Source: Halosolutus halophilus
GTDB lineage: Archaea; Halobacteriota; Halobacteria; Halobacteriales; Natrialbaceae
DNA: 64,000 nt
NCBI RefSeq assembly: GCF_022869805.1
Contig: NZ_CP094974.1
Span: 1,302,001 to 1,366,000, forward strand
Direction of reading: 5' to 3'
Shown here: positions 54,454 through 63,343 of the stretch, piece after piece
Numbering within the stretch: position 1 is the first letter of the stretch
How the letters are laid out: the number at the start of each line of letters is the position of its first letter
The notes under the pieces: generated by a model
Told to the model about the DNA's origin: nothing
Databases searched by the model: none
Seen by the model: the letters and a program-made list of their open reading frames with translations, nothing else
Translations under genes and position numbers: made by a program

Positions 54454-55605
54454 ATGAATACGCCGGAGTCACTACCGATGCGCCCCCGTCAGTTCGACAC
54501 GTCCGATCGTCCGTTCGTCCTCATCTGGGAGCTCACGCAGGCCTGTGCGCTCGCCTGCGACCACTGCCGAGCCGACGCGAAACCGAACCGCCACCCCGAC
54601 GAGCTTTCGACTGCGGAAGGAAAGGAACTCCTGGAGCAGGCGACCGACTTCGGCGACGGTCAGCTGATCGTCCTCTCCGGTGGCGACCCGCTCGTCCGCG
54701 ACGACGCGACGGAACTGGTCGCCTACGGGGACGACCTCGGCCACCGGATGACGATCACGCCCAGCGGGACCCACTCGCTCTCCGCCGATCGGATCGACGC
54801 GCTCGCCGACGCCGGACTGAAACGGATGGCAGTCAGTCTCGACGGAGCCTCCCCCGAGACCCACGACGCGTTCAGGGGCGAGGAGGGAAGCTTCGCGGAG
54901 ACGATCCGGGCGGTCGAGGACGCTCGCGAGGCGGGGCTTCCGGTCCAGGTCAACACGACCGTTTGCCGACAAACCGTCGGCGAACTCCCCGCGATTCGCG
55001 ACTTGCTGACCGAGATCGGGGCCGTCATGTGGAGCGTCTTCTTCCTCGTTCCCGTCGGCCGCGGACGGGTGCTGGAGCCGATCGATCCCGACGAGGCCGA
55101 CGCCGTGATGGTGTGGCTCGACGAGGTCAGCGAGACGTCGCCCTTTGGCGTCAAGACCACGGAGGCACCCCACTATCGTCGCGTGTCGCTCCAGCGTCGG
55201 ACCGCGGCGGCCGACGGGGACGGAGACGCACCGGCACGGAACGAGGGCGTCTCCCGCCGGACCGGGATCGTCGCGGGCGACGGCTTCGCCTTCGTGAGCC
55301 ACACGGGCGAGGTCTACCCGTCCGGCTTCCTGCCGGAATCGGCCGGCAACGTCCGCGATCGACCCGTTCACGAACTCTACCGGGACTCCGAGCTGTTCGA
55401 ATCGCTCCGCGATCGCGATCGGCTCACGGGGAAGTGCGGCGCCTGCCCGTACCGACACGTCTGCGGCGGCAGTCGATCCCGGGCGTTCGCCCACACCGGT
55501 GATCCCCTTGCAAGCGATCCGCTCTGTCCGTTCGTTCCCGAGGGATACGACGGGCCGCTCCCGTGGGACGAGGGGACGGCAGCCGGCACGCCGGCTGACG
55601 ACTGA
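54454..55605 (+). CDS. ahbD: Radical SAM/SPASM enzyme of the AhbD type (haem synthase family, TIGR04053-like)
   Basis: The 383-residue enzyme has the radical SAM cluster in TQACALACDHCRADA (Cys31, Cys35, Cys38 from this start), LSGGDPLVRDDA, SLDGASPETHDAFRG, VQVNTTVCRQT and WSVFFLVPVGRGR, then a SPASM-type tail CGACPYRHVCGG with a final Cys in DPLCPF. AhbD converts Fe-coproporphyrin III to haem by two oxidative decarboxylations. TIGR04053 proteins of unproven function are the close alternative, so the exact reaction is less sure than for AhbC. An ATG at 54478 gives an equally good start (RPRQFDTSDRP). Confidence 0.72.
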   Translation: MNTPESLPMRPRQFDTSDRPFVLIWELTQACALACDHCRADAKPNRHPDELSTAEGKELLEQATDFGDGQLIVLSGGDPLVRDDATELVAYGDDLGHRMTITPSGTHSLSADRIDALADAGLKRMAVSLDGASPETHDAFRGEEGSFAETIRAVEDAREAGLPVQVNTTVCRQTVGELPAIRDLLTEIGAVMWSVFFLVPVGRGRVLEPIDPDEADAVMVWLDEVSETSPFGVKTTEAPHYRRVSLQRRTAAADGDGDAPARNEGVSRRTGIVAGDGFAFVSHTGEVYPSGFLPESAGNVRDRPVHELYRDSELFESLRDRDRLTGKCGACPYRHVCGGSRSRAFAHTGDPLASDPLCPFVPEGYDGPLPWDEGTAAGTPADD

Positions 55606-55949
55606 GGACGCACGCTCTCGTTCGATTCCGACGCGACATGAAGAGCGACGGTGGCCGGATCCGTACCGGCGGACTGAACGTCACCACCGCGTGGGCTTCG
55701 AGACGCGGATCCCGTGCCACCGGTGACGGCCCTGCCCGGCACGGCGGACCTCCGACAGCCGGTTCGTGGGCCGATCGTCGCACGCGGCGATCGAAGCCGC
55801 AGGGTGAGCATCACGCTCCGATCGCGTCGCGTGCATTCGATCGATGTGGGTGGACCCACGTCGTCGTTTGGCCGAACCGGTTCGCACGCTCCCCGGATCT
55901 CGATCGACGTCGAAATCGCGTTCGGAAGCGGTCGGTTCGGTCGTAGCGT
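55606..55949. other. Intergenic region between convergent genes
   Basis: No gene, repeat or clear terminator seen; the sequence is GC-rich with scattered short palindromes. Confidence 0.4.
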
Positions 55950-57785
55950 TTACTCGAGGACGACCAGCGTGTCGCCCATGTCGACGCTCTCGCCCTCGTC
56001 GACGGCGATGTCCGAGACGGTGCCGCCGCGAGAGGCGACGATGTCGTTCTCCATCTTCATCGCCTCGAGCACGACGAGGACGTCACCCGCTGCGACCTCG
56101 TCGCCGACCTCGACCTCGATGTCGAGGATCGTCCCCTGCATCTCGGCGTCGACGGTCTCGCCGTCGCCCTCGACCGCAGCACTGCCACTCCCGCTGGAGC
56201 TGCCGGTCGGCTGGGGCGGACTGGCTGCCTGGGAAGTGCCGCCGTCGCCACCGGTCGGGATCGCCGGCGCGCCGTGTTCCTCGAGTTCGACCTCGAACCG
56301 CTTGCCGTTGACTTCGACCGTGAACTCGCGCTCGACGGACTCCTCGTCCTCGCCGGCGCCGTCGCCGGTGTCGCCGCCCCACTGTTCCTGGGCTTCCTCG
56401 ATGCGACTCTGGTCGAGTTCCTCGTCGAGATACTTCGTCGTGTGCGTACTCCGGACGAACTCCTCGTCGGTCAGCATGAGCCGGTGGAACGGGATGACCG
56501 TCGGAATCCCCTCGATGTCGTACTCCCGGAGGGCACGGAGCGATCGTTCGATGCACTCGTCGCGATCCTCGCCCCAGACGATCAGCTTCGCGATCATCGA
56601 GTCGTAGTCGGTGACGAGTTCGTCTCCCTGACGCAGCGCGTCGTCGAGACGGACGCCGATCCCGCCCGGCGGGTCGTAGGTCTCGAGCGTGCCGCCGGTC
56701 GCGGGCGCGAAGTCGTTGGCCGCGTTCTCGGCGTTGATTCGGAACTCCATGGCGTGGCCGTCGATCTCGACCTCGTCCTGTTCGAAGTCGATCTCCTCGC
56801 CGGCGGCGATCCGGATCTGGCGCTTGACGATGTCGATGCCCGTGATTTCCTCGGTGACCGTGTGTTCGACCTGAATTCGCGTGTTGACCTCGAGGAAGTA
56901 GAAGTTCGTCTCGGGGCCCAGCGGGCCGTCGCGGCCGGGTTCTTCCTCGACGAGGAACTCGACGGTCCCCGCGTTGGTGTAGTCGGCCGCGGCGACGCCC
57001 TGTCGCGCGGCTTCGCCGATTTTCTCGCGCAGTTCGTCGGTCAGCGCTGCGGAGGGGCCTTCCTCGATGACCTTCTGGTGGCGGCGCTGGAGCGAACAGT
57101 CGCGCTCGCCGAGGTGGCGCACGTTGCCGTGCTGGTCGGCCAGGATCTGGACCTCGATGTGACGGGGCTGCTCGAGGTAGCGCTCGAGGTAGACCGAGTC
57201 GTTGTCGAAGTAGGCTTCGCCCTCGCGTTTGGCGCTCTCGAGTTGGTCCTCGACCTCGCTCTCGTCCCAGACGACCTTCATCCCGCGGCCGCCGCCACCG
57301 CCTTCGGCCTTGATGGCGATCGGGTAGCCGTGTTCCTCGCCGAACGTTTTGACTTCCTCGGGTTCGGTGACGGGATCCGTGGTCCCCGGAACGATCGGGA
57401 CGTCGGCCTCGCTCATGATCGTCCGGGCCTTCGTCTTCTCGCCCAGCGACTCCATCGCGTCGGCGGAGGGGCCGATCCAGGTGATCCCCTCGGCGTCCTC
57501 GACCTTGCTCGCGAACTCGGCGTTCTCCGCGAGGAAGCCGTAGCCCGGGTGGATGGCGTCGGCGTCGGCCTTGCGCGCGGCCTCGATGACGGCCTCGTGA
57601 TCGAGGTACGAGTCGGCCGCGCGGGCCGGGCCGACGTTGTAGGCCTCGTCGGCGTACCGGACGTGCCCCGAGTCCTTGTCCGCCTCGGAGTAGATCGCGA
57701 CTGTTCCGACGTTCAACTCCTCGCACGCCCGCATCACGCGGACGGCGATCTCCCCGCGATTCGCCACGAGAACCTTCCTGAACAT
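55950..57785 (-). CDS. pccA: Propionyl/acetyl-CoA carboxylase biotin carboxylase + biotin carrier subunit
   Basis: The 611-residue protein carboxylates its own biotin with ATP. Residues ~1-450 are biotin carboxylase: [18 protein letters not shown], the ATP-grasp loop [13 protein letters not shown] (~160-172), [27 protein letters not shown] Ser/Gly/Pro linker follows, then a biotin-carrier domain with the biotinylated Lys in EAMKMEN. With PccB it converts propionyl-CoA to methylmalonyl-CoA (and acetyl-CoA to malonyl-CoA), used in propionate use and PHBV precursor supply. The ATG at 57785 matches the family start. Confidence 0.95.
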   Translation of the reverse strand: MFRKVLVANRGEIAVRVMRACEELNVGTVAIYSEADKDSGHVRYADEAYNVGPARAADSYLDHEAVIEAARKADADAIHPGYGFLAENAEFASKVEDAEGITWIGPSADAMESLGEKTKARTIMSEADVPIVPGTTDPVTEPEEVKTFGEEHGYPIAIKAEGGGGGRGMKVVWDESEVEDQLESAKREGEAYFDNDSVYLERYLEQPRHIEVQILADQHGNVRHLGERDCSLQRRHQKVIEEGPSAALTDELREKIGEAARQGVAAADYTNAGTVEFLVEEEPGRDGPLGPETNFYFLEVNTRIQVEHTVTEEITGIDIVKRQIRIAAGEEIDFEQDEVEIDGHAMEFRINAENAANDFAPATGGTLETYDPPGGIGVRLDDALRQGDELVTDYDSMIAKLIVWGEDRDECIERSLRALREYDIEGIPTVIPFHRLMLTDEEFVRSTHTTKYLDEELDQSRIEEAQEQWGGDTGDGAGEDEESVEREFTVEVNGKRFEVELEEHGAPAIPTGGDGGTSQAASPPQPTGSSSGSGSAAVEGDGETVDAEMQGTILDIEVEVGDEVAAGDVLVVLEAMKMENDIVASRGGTVSDIAVDEGESVDMGDTLVVLE

Positions 57786-57982
57786 TCCTGCTAAAACCGT
57801 CACGGGGTGACTACCTTACTTTTTCGCAAGTAGTTCGTTAACCACAGCGTTACAGTCGATTGACGTTCGCGTTTCGTCGCGGGTTCCGTTCGTAGTCTCA
57901 CGGTCTGGCAGGGTGGGTCACGCCGATCGAGACCGGAACGCGAGAGTCGAGACGGAAACGAAACGCGGCGACAACAGCGGAG

Positions 57983-58345
57983 TTAGAAGCGATCGGTTCG
58001 ACCCGCTGCGCTCCACGGGTTCGTCGGTGCGTCACGCGGAACCCGGACGGTCCGCTGTTGTTGTGCCTGGACCCGACCGGCGAACGCCCAGCGCCTGTCG
58101 TCCCAGGTCTCCTCCGCGCCCGCTGCCGCTGCAGCGGCCGCGAGCGCGTGATCGTGGAGGTGGGCTCCGACCGCCGCGGCGATCGCTGCCGCCTCCGCCT
58201 CGTCTGCGGTGTCCGGAATGTCGATCTCGACGTCGGACGGGAGCAGGACCGTTCCGGGCGTCTCGCCGGAGTGGGCTCCGCCGGCGTCGACGTCCACTGT
58301 GGAGTGGTGGGTCTCGGCCGCGTTCGCCTGGTTCTTGTGAGCCAT
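57983..58345 (-). CDS. pccX: Small carboxylase subunit PccX
   Basis: The 120-residue protein lies between pccB and pccA, 9 bp after pccB. It has a central Ala/Glu-rich helix ([19 protein letters not shown]) followed by [13 protein letters not shown], the pattern of the small third subunit PccX needed by the Haloferax mediterranei propionyl-CoA carboxylase and of epsilon subunits in actinobacteria. Low-complexity alanine in the middle is normal for these. It probably bridges the two large subunits. It is a little longer than the H. mediterranei protein. Confidence 0.85.
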   Translation of the reverse strand: MAHKNQANAAETHHSTVDVDAGGAHSGETPGTVLLPSDVEIDIPDTADEAEAAAIAAAVGAHLHDHALAAAAAAAGAEETWDDRRWAFAGRVQAQQQRTVRVPRDAPTNPWSAAGRTDRF

Positions 58346-58354
58346 TGGAACGGG

Positions 58355-59905
58355 TTACAGCGGGATGTTGCCGTGTTTCTTGTCCGGGTTCGCTTCGCGT
58401 TTCGTCTCGAGCATCTCGAGGTCGTCGATCAGTCGCGGCCTGGTCTCGGTCGGAAGGATCACGTCGTCGAGGAACCCTTTGTCCGTCGCAGTGTACGGGT
58501 TGGCGAACTCCTCGCGGTACTCCTCGATGAGTTCGTCGCGCAGTTCGTCGGGGTCGTCCGCTTCCTCGAGTTCCTGCCGGTAGAGGATGTTGACCGCGCC
58601 CTGTGGCCCCATGACGGCGATTTCGGCGGTCGGCCACGCGTAGTTGACGTCCGCACCGAGGTTCTTCGAGGCCATCACGCAGTAGGCCCCGCCGTAGGCC
58701 TTGCGCGTGATGACCGTCAGCAGCGGCACCGTCGCTTCCGCGTACGCGTAGAGTAGCTTCGCTCCGTGGCGGATGATCCCGCGGTGTTCCTGGTCGGTTC
58801 CGGGCATGTAGCCGGGCACGTCGACGAACGTGACGATCGGGATGTTAAAGGAATCGCAGAAGCGGACGAACCGCGACCCCTTCATCGAGGCGTCGACGGT
58901 GAGCGTGCCGGCGTTGACCCGCGGCTGGTTGGCGACGATCCCGACCGATCGGCCGTCGAGGCGACCGAAGCCGACGACGATGTTCTTCGAGAAGTTCTCG
59001 GCGACCTCGAAGAACGACCCCTCGTCGACCACCGAGTCGATGACGTTGGTCATGTCGTAGGGCTTCTGCGGACTCGGGGGGACGATACTCTCTAAGGCCT
59101 CGTCGCGCCGATCGGGGTCGTCCCACGGCTCGACGCGCGGCGGGTCCTCGACGTTGTTCTGGGGGAGATACGAGAGCAGGCGCTTGATGTCGTCGAGCGC
59201 CTGTTCCTCGTCGTCGCAGGCGAACTGTGCGACGCCGGTCTTGTCGGCGTGGGTCATCGCGCCGCCGAGTTCTTCGTGGGTGACCTCCTCGCCGGTGACG
59301 GTCTTGGTGACGCCCGGCCCGGTGATGTACATGTGGCTCGTGTCCTTCACCATGAAGATGAAGTCGGTGATCGACGGCGAGTAGACGGCGCCGCCGGCGC
59401 AGGGGCCCATGATCGCCGAGATCTGGGGGACGACGCCGCTGGCTTTCTGGTTGCGCCGGAAGATTTCGGTGAAGCCCGCGAGGCTCTTGACGCCCTCCTG
59501 AATGCGCGCGCCCGCGGAGTCGTTGAGGCCGACGATCGGCGCGCCGACCTCCATCGCCATGTCCATGACCTTGCAGATCTTCTCGGCGAAGACCTCGCCG
59601 AGCGAGCCGCCGAAGACGGTGAAGTCGTGGGCGAAGACGAAGACGGTTCGCCCGTTGACCTCGCCGTAGCCCGTGACGACGCCGTCGCCCGGGATCTTCT
59701 TCTCCTCCATCCCGAACTGGCTCGTCTGGTGAGTGCGGAGTTGATCGAACTCGGTGAAGGTGCCGTCGTCGAGGAAGTAGTCGATCCGCTCGCGGGCGGT
59801 CATCTTCCCCTTCTCGTGCTGGCGCTCGATGCGATCCTCGCCGCCGCCTTTGAGCGCCTCCGCTCGAAACTCCTCTAACTCCTCGATGCGATTCTCCATG
59901 GTCAT
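58355..59905 (-). CDS. pccB: Propionyl/acetyl-CoA carboxylase carboxyltransferase subunit
   Basis: The 516-residue carboxyltransferase has both crotonase-type halves: VVTGYGEVNGRTVFVFAHDF and NDSAGARIQEGVKSLAGF in the N-half, and FVDVPGYMPGTDQEHRGIIRHGAKLLYAY with KAYGGAYCVMASK in the C-half, where the Gly-rich segments form the two oxyanion holes for CoA substrate and carboxybiotin. VIDSVVDEGSFFE starts the second half. It is the first gene of pccB-pccX-pccA. The ATG at 59905 is taken; a second ATG two codons later is possible. Confidence 0.95.
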   Translation of the reverse strand: MTMENRIEELEEFRAEALKGGGEDRIERQHEKGKMTARERIDYFLDDGTFTEFDQLRTHQTSQFGMEEKKIPGDGVVTGYGEVNGRTVFVFAHDFTVFGGSLGEVFAEKICKVMDMAMEVGAPIVGLNDSAGARIQEGVKSLAGFTEIFRRNQKASGVVPQISAIMGPCAGGAVYSPSITDFIFMVKDTSHMYITGPGVTKTVTGEEVTHEELGGAMTHADKTGVAQFACDDEEQALDDIKRLLSYLPQNNVEDPPRVEPWDDPDRRDEALESIVPPSPQKPYDMTNVIDSVVDEGSFFEVAENFSKNIVVGFGRLDGRSVGIVANQPRVNAGTLTVDASMKGSRFVRFCDSFNIPIVTFVDVPGYMPGTDQEHRGIIRHGAKLLYAYAEATVPLLTVITRKAYGGAYCVMASKNLGADVNYAWPTAEIAVMGPQGAVNILYRQELEEADDPDELRDELIEEYREEFANPYTATDKGFLDDVILPTETRPRLIDDLEMLETKREANPDKKHGNIPL

Positions 59906-60155
59906 GTCCGGAGTCCTCCGTGCCGTGTCATCGGCCGACACAACGGCGACGTGTACAAAAAGCGTTCTGCAACGTGCCGATCGACGGCGGGTACGTTCGG
60001 CTCAAAAACGGAATACGAGGCGTCGCAGTGCGTATTTCGATCGGATCGCGTCGGCCGATCGAACCGACCGGCCCGCGCGCCGATCCTTCAGGAGAATAAT
60101 ATGAATTTACTCATATATAGGTAGGTTATCACGTGAGGATGCTGGTATTTCACGC

Positions 60156-60168
60156 AATTACTAAATAG
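60156..60168 (+). promoter_or_regulatory. TATA-like promoter of the binding-protein gene
   Basis: AATTACTAAATAG in a very AT-rich stretch (60100-60170) is centred about 27 bases upstream of the ATG at 60190, fitting a leaderless start there. Confidence 0.5.
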
Positions 60169-60189
60169 TCCGAGTCTCCTTGCTATGGT

Positions 60190-61503
60190 ATGGCGCGACA
60201 CGTCAACAGACGAAGCGTTCTGAAGGGTGCTGGTGCAGCAGGAATGATCAGCGTCGCGGGTTGTATCGGCGGCAATGGCGACGGTAACGAAACCGAAGAC
60301 GGCGGTGGGAGCGAAATCGGCCTCACGGTCGAAACGCAGGTCGAAGACACCGAAACCAACTCCCAGAGCGGAGTTAGCGCCGCGAACTCGCTCGTCAACG
60401 CGGGCTTCCCGTCCATCTGCGGATCGGCGTCGTCCGGCGTGAACGTGCCGGTTTGTCAGGAGGTGCTCATTCCCAACGAGGTTGTGGGGTGCTCGCCGTC
60501 CAGTACCGCGCTGTCGGTGACGAACCTGGAGGACGACGATTACATCTTCAGAACTGCGCCCTCGGACCACCTGCAGGGACAGGTGATGGCCGAGGTCGCA
60601 TCGGAGGAACAGGGTGCCTCGTCGGCGGCGTCGCTGTACGTCAACAACGACTACGGCCAGCAGCTCTCCGAACGGTTTACGGAGGTCTTCGAGGGCGACG
60701 TCGGCGGGGAGATGCAAACGCAAGTGGCGTTCAACCAGGGGGCGTCCTCATACTCCTCGGTCGTCAACGAGGCGCTTTCGGACGACCCGGATACGCTCGT
60801 CGTGATCGGCTACCCGGAAGACGGGATTCAGCTGTTCCGCGACTTCTACAGCGCCGCCGGTCAGGACCAGAACGTTCTCATTCCCGACGGTCTGCGCGAC
60901 CCGGACATCCCCGGACAGGTCGGGGCCGACATGAGCAACGTGCTCGGGACCGCGCCGGCGGCGGGCGGTCCGAACCAGGACGCCTTCACGTCGCTGTTCG
61001 AAGAGGCCTACGGTGAGTCGCCCGGCGTGTTCACCTCCCAGTCGTACGACTCGGTGGCCGTCCAGATCCTCGCCAACGCCGCTGCCGGCGAGAACAACGG
61101 GTCGGCTATCCGCGATCAGATGCGCCGCGTGGCCAATCCCGAAGGGACGGAAGTCGGACCCGACAACTTCGTCGAGGGCGTCGAGGCGGCGGCCAACGGA
61201 GAGGACATCTTCTACAACGGAGCGTCCAGCGCGGTGAACTTCGACGAAAACGGAGATCCCGCCTCCGCGACGTACGCGCTGTGGGAGTTCGCCGACGGCA
61301 GCACCTCCCAAGTCACGACGCAGACCTTCGAGAGCGACAATCCCGAGGGCGCCGGCGATATGGCCGACGAAGGGGCCGGTGGCTTCGATCGGACGATCAG
61401 AGTCGGTATCCTGCTTCCCGAAACCGGATCGCTGGCGTCGACCGGTGGTCCGATGATCCAGGCGGCCAAGTTGCCGGCCATGCAGGTCAACGGCGAGATC
61501 TAG
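60190..61503 (+). CDS. livJ: Branched-chain amino-acid-type ABC substrate-binding lipoprotein, circularly permuted
   Basis: The 437-residue lipoprotein has a Tat signal (NRRSVLKGAG) with lipobox AGC, Cys25. After an acidic/Gly linker it enters the type I periplasmic-binding fold at the second structural unit: GLTVETQVEDTETN, SICGSASSGVNVPV, VVGCSPSSTALSVTNL, YVNNDYGQQLSE, NFDENGDPASATYALWEF. The segment that should come first, RTIRVGILLPETGSLASTGG and PMIQAAKLPAMQVNGEI, is instead at the C-terminus (~399-437), after a flexible linker (EGAGDMADEGAGG). Nothing seems missing, so the protein looks circularly permuted and possibly functional. It converges on livFGM. Confidence 0.85.
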   Translation: MARHVNRRSVLKGAGAAGMISVAGCIGGNGDGNETEDGGGSEIGLTVETQVEDTETNSQSGVSAANSLVNAGFPSICGSASSGVNVPVCQEVLIPNEVVGCSPSSTALSVTNLEDDDYIFRTAPSDHLQGQVMAEVASEEQGASSAASLYVNNDYGQQLSERFTEVFEGDVGGEMQTQVAFNQGASSYSSVVNEALSDDPDTLVVIGYPEDGIQLFRDFYSAAGQDQNVLIPDGLRDPDIPGQVGADMSNVLGTAPAAGGPNQDAFTSLFEEAYGESPGVFTSQSYDSVAVQILANAAAGENNGSAIRDQMRRVANPEGTEVGPDNFVEGVEAAANGEDIFYNGASSAVNFDENGDPASATYALWEFADGSTSQVTTQTFESDNPEGAGDMADEGAGGFDRTIRVGILLPETGSLASTGGPMIQAAKLPAMQVNGEI

Positions 61504-61518
61504 ACGACCCGACCGATC

Positions 61519-61531
61519 GCCCGATTTTTTG
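61519..61531 (+). terminator. T-tract terminator of the binding-protein gene
   Basis: CCCGATTTTTTGC has six T residues about 20 bases after the stop at 61503. Confidence 0.5.
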
Positions 61532-61640
61532 CGCTCGTTGTCGGCTCAGTCACCACGTAACTGCTCGACGCCGTTCCGCCGTCGGCCACTGCGCTATCCG
61601 ATGGGGGCCGGGACGATCGACGAACGACGGCAATACTGAG

Positions 61641-61653
61641 AGCGAAAAAAGCG
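61641..61653 (-). terminator. T-tract terminator of the liv transporter operon
   Basis: On the minus strand CCCGCTTTTTTCGC lies about 15 bases after the livF stop at 61665-61667, opposite to the terminator of the convergent gene. Confidence 0.5.
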
Positions 61654-61664
61654 GGTTCGTCCGG

Positions 61665-62471
61665 TCAGCCGCCGAGGAAGTCTTGACGCACCTGCGGATC
61701 GTTGAGCAGCGTCCTTCCGGCGTCCTCGTAGCGGTTCTTACCGTCGACGAGGACGTAGCCGCGATCGCACCGCCGCAGGGCCTCCTTCGCGTTCTGTTCG
61801 ACCATCAGGATCGCCGTTCCCGTCGCGTTGATCTCGTCGACCTTGTCGAACATCTCGGCGACGAGATCCGGCGCGAGCCCCGCGGACGGTTCGTCCAGCA
61901 ACAGCAGATCGGGTTCGAGCATCAGCGCCCGTCCCATCGCGAGCATCTGTTGTTGCCCGCCGGAGAGGTTGCGGGCCTTCTGCGACTGGCGCTCTTCCAG
62001 AATCGGAAACCGCCGGAACACCTCGTCGAGGCGCTCTTGGGGCAGATCGTCGAGGATGTACGCGCCCATCTCCAGGTTGTCGCGAACCGACAGCGTGGAG
62101 AACACGTTGTCGCTCTGGGGAACGTAGCCGAGTCCGAGGTGGATGATGTCCTCGGGGTTCCGCCCGGTGATGTCCTCGCCGTCGAAGGCGACGGACCCGC
62201 CCATCACGTTCGTCAACCCGAAGATGGACTTCATGACGGTCGACTTTCCGGCTCCGTTCGGACCGACGATCGTGACGTACTCGCCGGGGTCGACGTCGAG
62301 GTCGACCCCGGTGAGGATCTGCAGATCGCCGTATCCGGCGTCCAGGTCGCGCACCGCCAGCAGGCTGTCCTCCCGGCGGTCGACCTCGGCGGCCGCGCTC
62401 GTCGCTCCGGCACCGTCGGCCAGCGCGCGCCCGGCGGCGTCGTCCGCGGCGTCGATCGGTTCGTCGCTCAT
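61665..62471 (-). CDS. livF: Branched-chain amino-acid-type ABC transporter ATP-binding protein
   Basis: The 268-residue ATPase has Walker A GPNGAGKSTVMKSI (~74-87), the LivF-type LGYVPQSDNVFSTL, signature LSGGQQQMLAMGRALM and Walker B LLLLDEPSAGLAP. The first ~40 residues are an acidic extension. It forms the cytosolic motor with LivG. Its ATG at 62471 overlaps the livG stop (ATGA). It is the last gene of the operon. Confidence 0.95.
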   Translation of the reverse strand: MSDEPIDAADDAAGRALADGAGATSAAAEVDRREDSLLAVRDLDAGYGDLQILTGVDLDVDPGEYVTIVGPNGAGKSTVMKSIFGLTNVMGGSVAFDGEDITGRNPEDIIHLGLGYVPQSDNVFSTLSVRDNLEMGAYILDDLPQERLDEVFRRFPILEERQSQKARNLSGGQQQMLAMGRALMLEPDLLLLDEPSAGLAPDLVAEMFDKVDEINATGTAILMVEQNAKEALRRCDRGYVLVDGKNRYEDAGRTLLNDPQVRQDFLGG

Positions 62472-63343
62472 ACGTCACCTCCCAGGTAGGCCTCGATAAC
62501 GTCTTCGTCGGTGCGCACCTCGTTCGGCGTCCCTTCGGTGAGAATTCGTCCCTGATGCATTACGATGACCGTCTTGCAGTTCTCCATGATGAGGTCCATG
62601 TCGTGTTCGACGATGAGGAACGTGTAGCCATCCTGGCGCAGTTCGTGGATGTGCTCGAGGAGTCGCTCTTCCAGCGACGGGTTGACCCCCGCGAACGGCT
62701 CGTCGAGCAACAGCATCTGCGGATCCGTCAACAGCGCGCGCGCGAGTTCGAGCAGTTTCCGCTGTCCGCCCGAGAGGTTCCCGGCGTACTCGTTGGCCAG
62801 GTGGTCGATGTCGAAGAACTCGAGCGTTTCCCACGCTCGTTCGAGCAACTCGCGTTCCTGTTCCTTGACGTCCTCGCGGGCGTAGGGGAGAACCGATCGC
62901 CAGAGCGCCTCCCCGCGCTGTTGTTTCGGGGCGACCATCATGTTTTCGAGGACGGTCATCTCCTCGAGTTCCCGCGCGATCTGGAACGTGCGCACCAGCC
63001 CGCGGTTCGCGATCTGGTACGGTTCCAGTCCGGTGATGTCGGCCCCTTCGAACCGAACGGTGCCGGCGTCCGGTTTGTGGACGCCGGTGATGCAGTTGAA
63101 GGTCGTCGACTTCCCGGCGCCGTTCGGCCCGATGAGACCGGTCATCGTTCCCCGTTCGATCTCGAAGCTCACCCCGTCGACGGCGGTGATGCCGCCGAAC
63201 TCCTTGCGGAGGTTCTCCACCCGCAGCGGCACGCCGCGCGCGGTCGTCGATCCGGCGTCGTCGGCAGCGGTCTCCCCCGATCGCTCCTCGGCGGCCGGAG
63301 GTTCGGTCGACGAAACCGACTCGGAGGAATCGGACTCACTCAT
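62468..63343 (-). CDS. livG: Branched-chain amino-acid-type ABC transporter ATP-binding protein
   Basis: The 291-residue ATPase has Walker A GPNGAGKSTTFNCITGV (~74-90), the LivG-type RGLVRTFQIARELEEMTVLENM, signature NLSGGQRKLLELARALL and Walker B MLLLDEPFAGVNP, then EHDMDLIMENCKTVIVM. An N-terminal Ser/Glu-rich region (~1-35) is a haloarchaeal addition. The ATG at 63343 overlaps the end of livM by 8 bases. Confidence 0.95.
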   Translation of the reverse strand: MSESDSSESVSSTEPPAAEERSGETAADDAGSTTARGVPLRVENLRKEFGGITAVDGVSFEIERGTMTGLIGPNGAGKSTTFNCITGVHKPDAGTVRFEGADITGLEPYQIANRGLVRTFQIARELEEMTVLENMMVAPKQQRGEALWRSVLPYAREDVKEQERELLERAWETLEFFDIDHLANEYAGNLSGGQRKLLELARALLTDPQMLLLDEPFAGVNPSLEERLLEHIHELRQDGYTFLIVEHDMDLIMENCKTVIVMHQGRILTEGTPNEVRTDEDVIEAYLGGDV

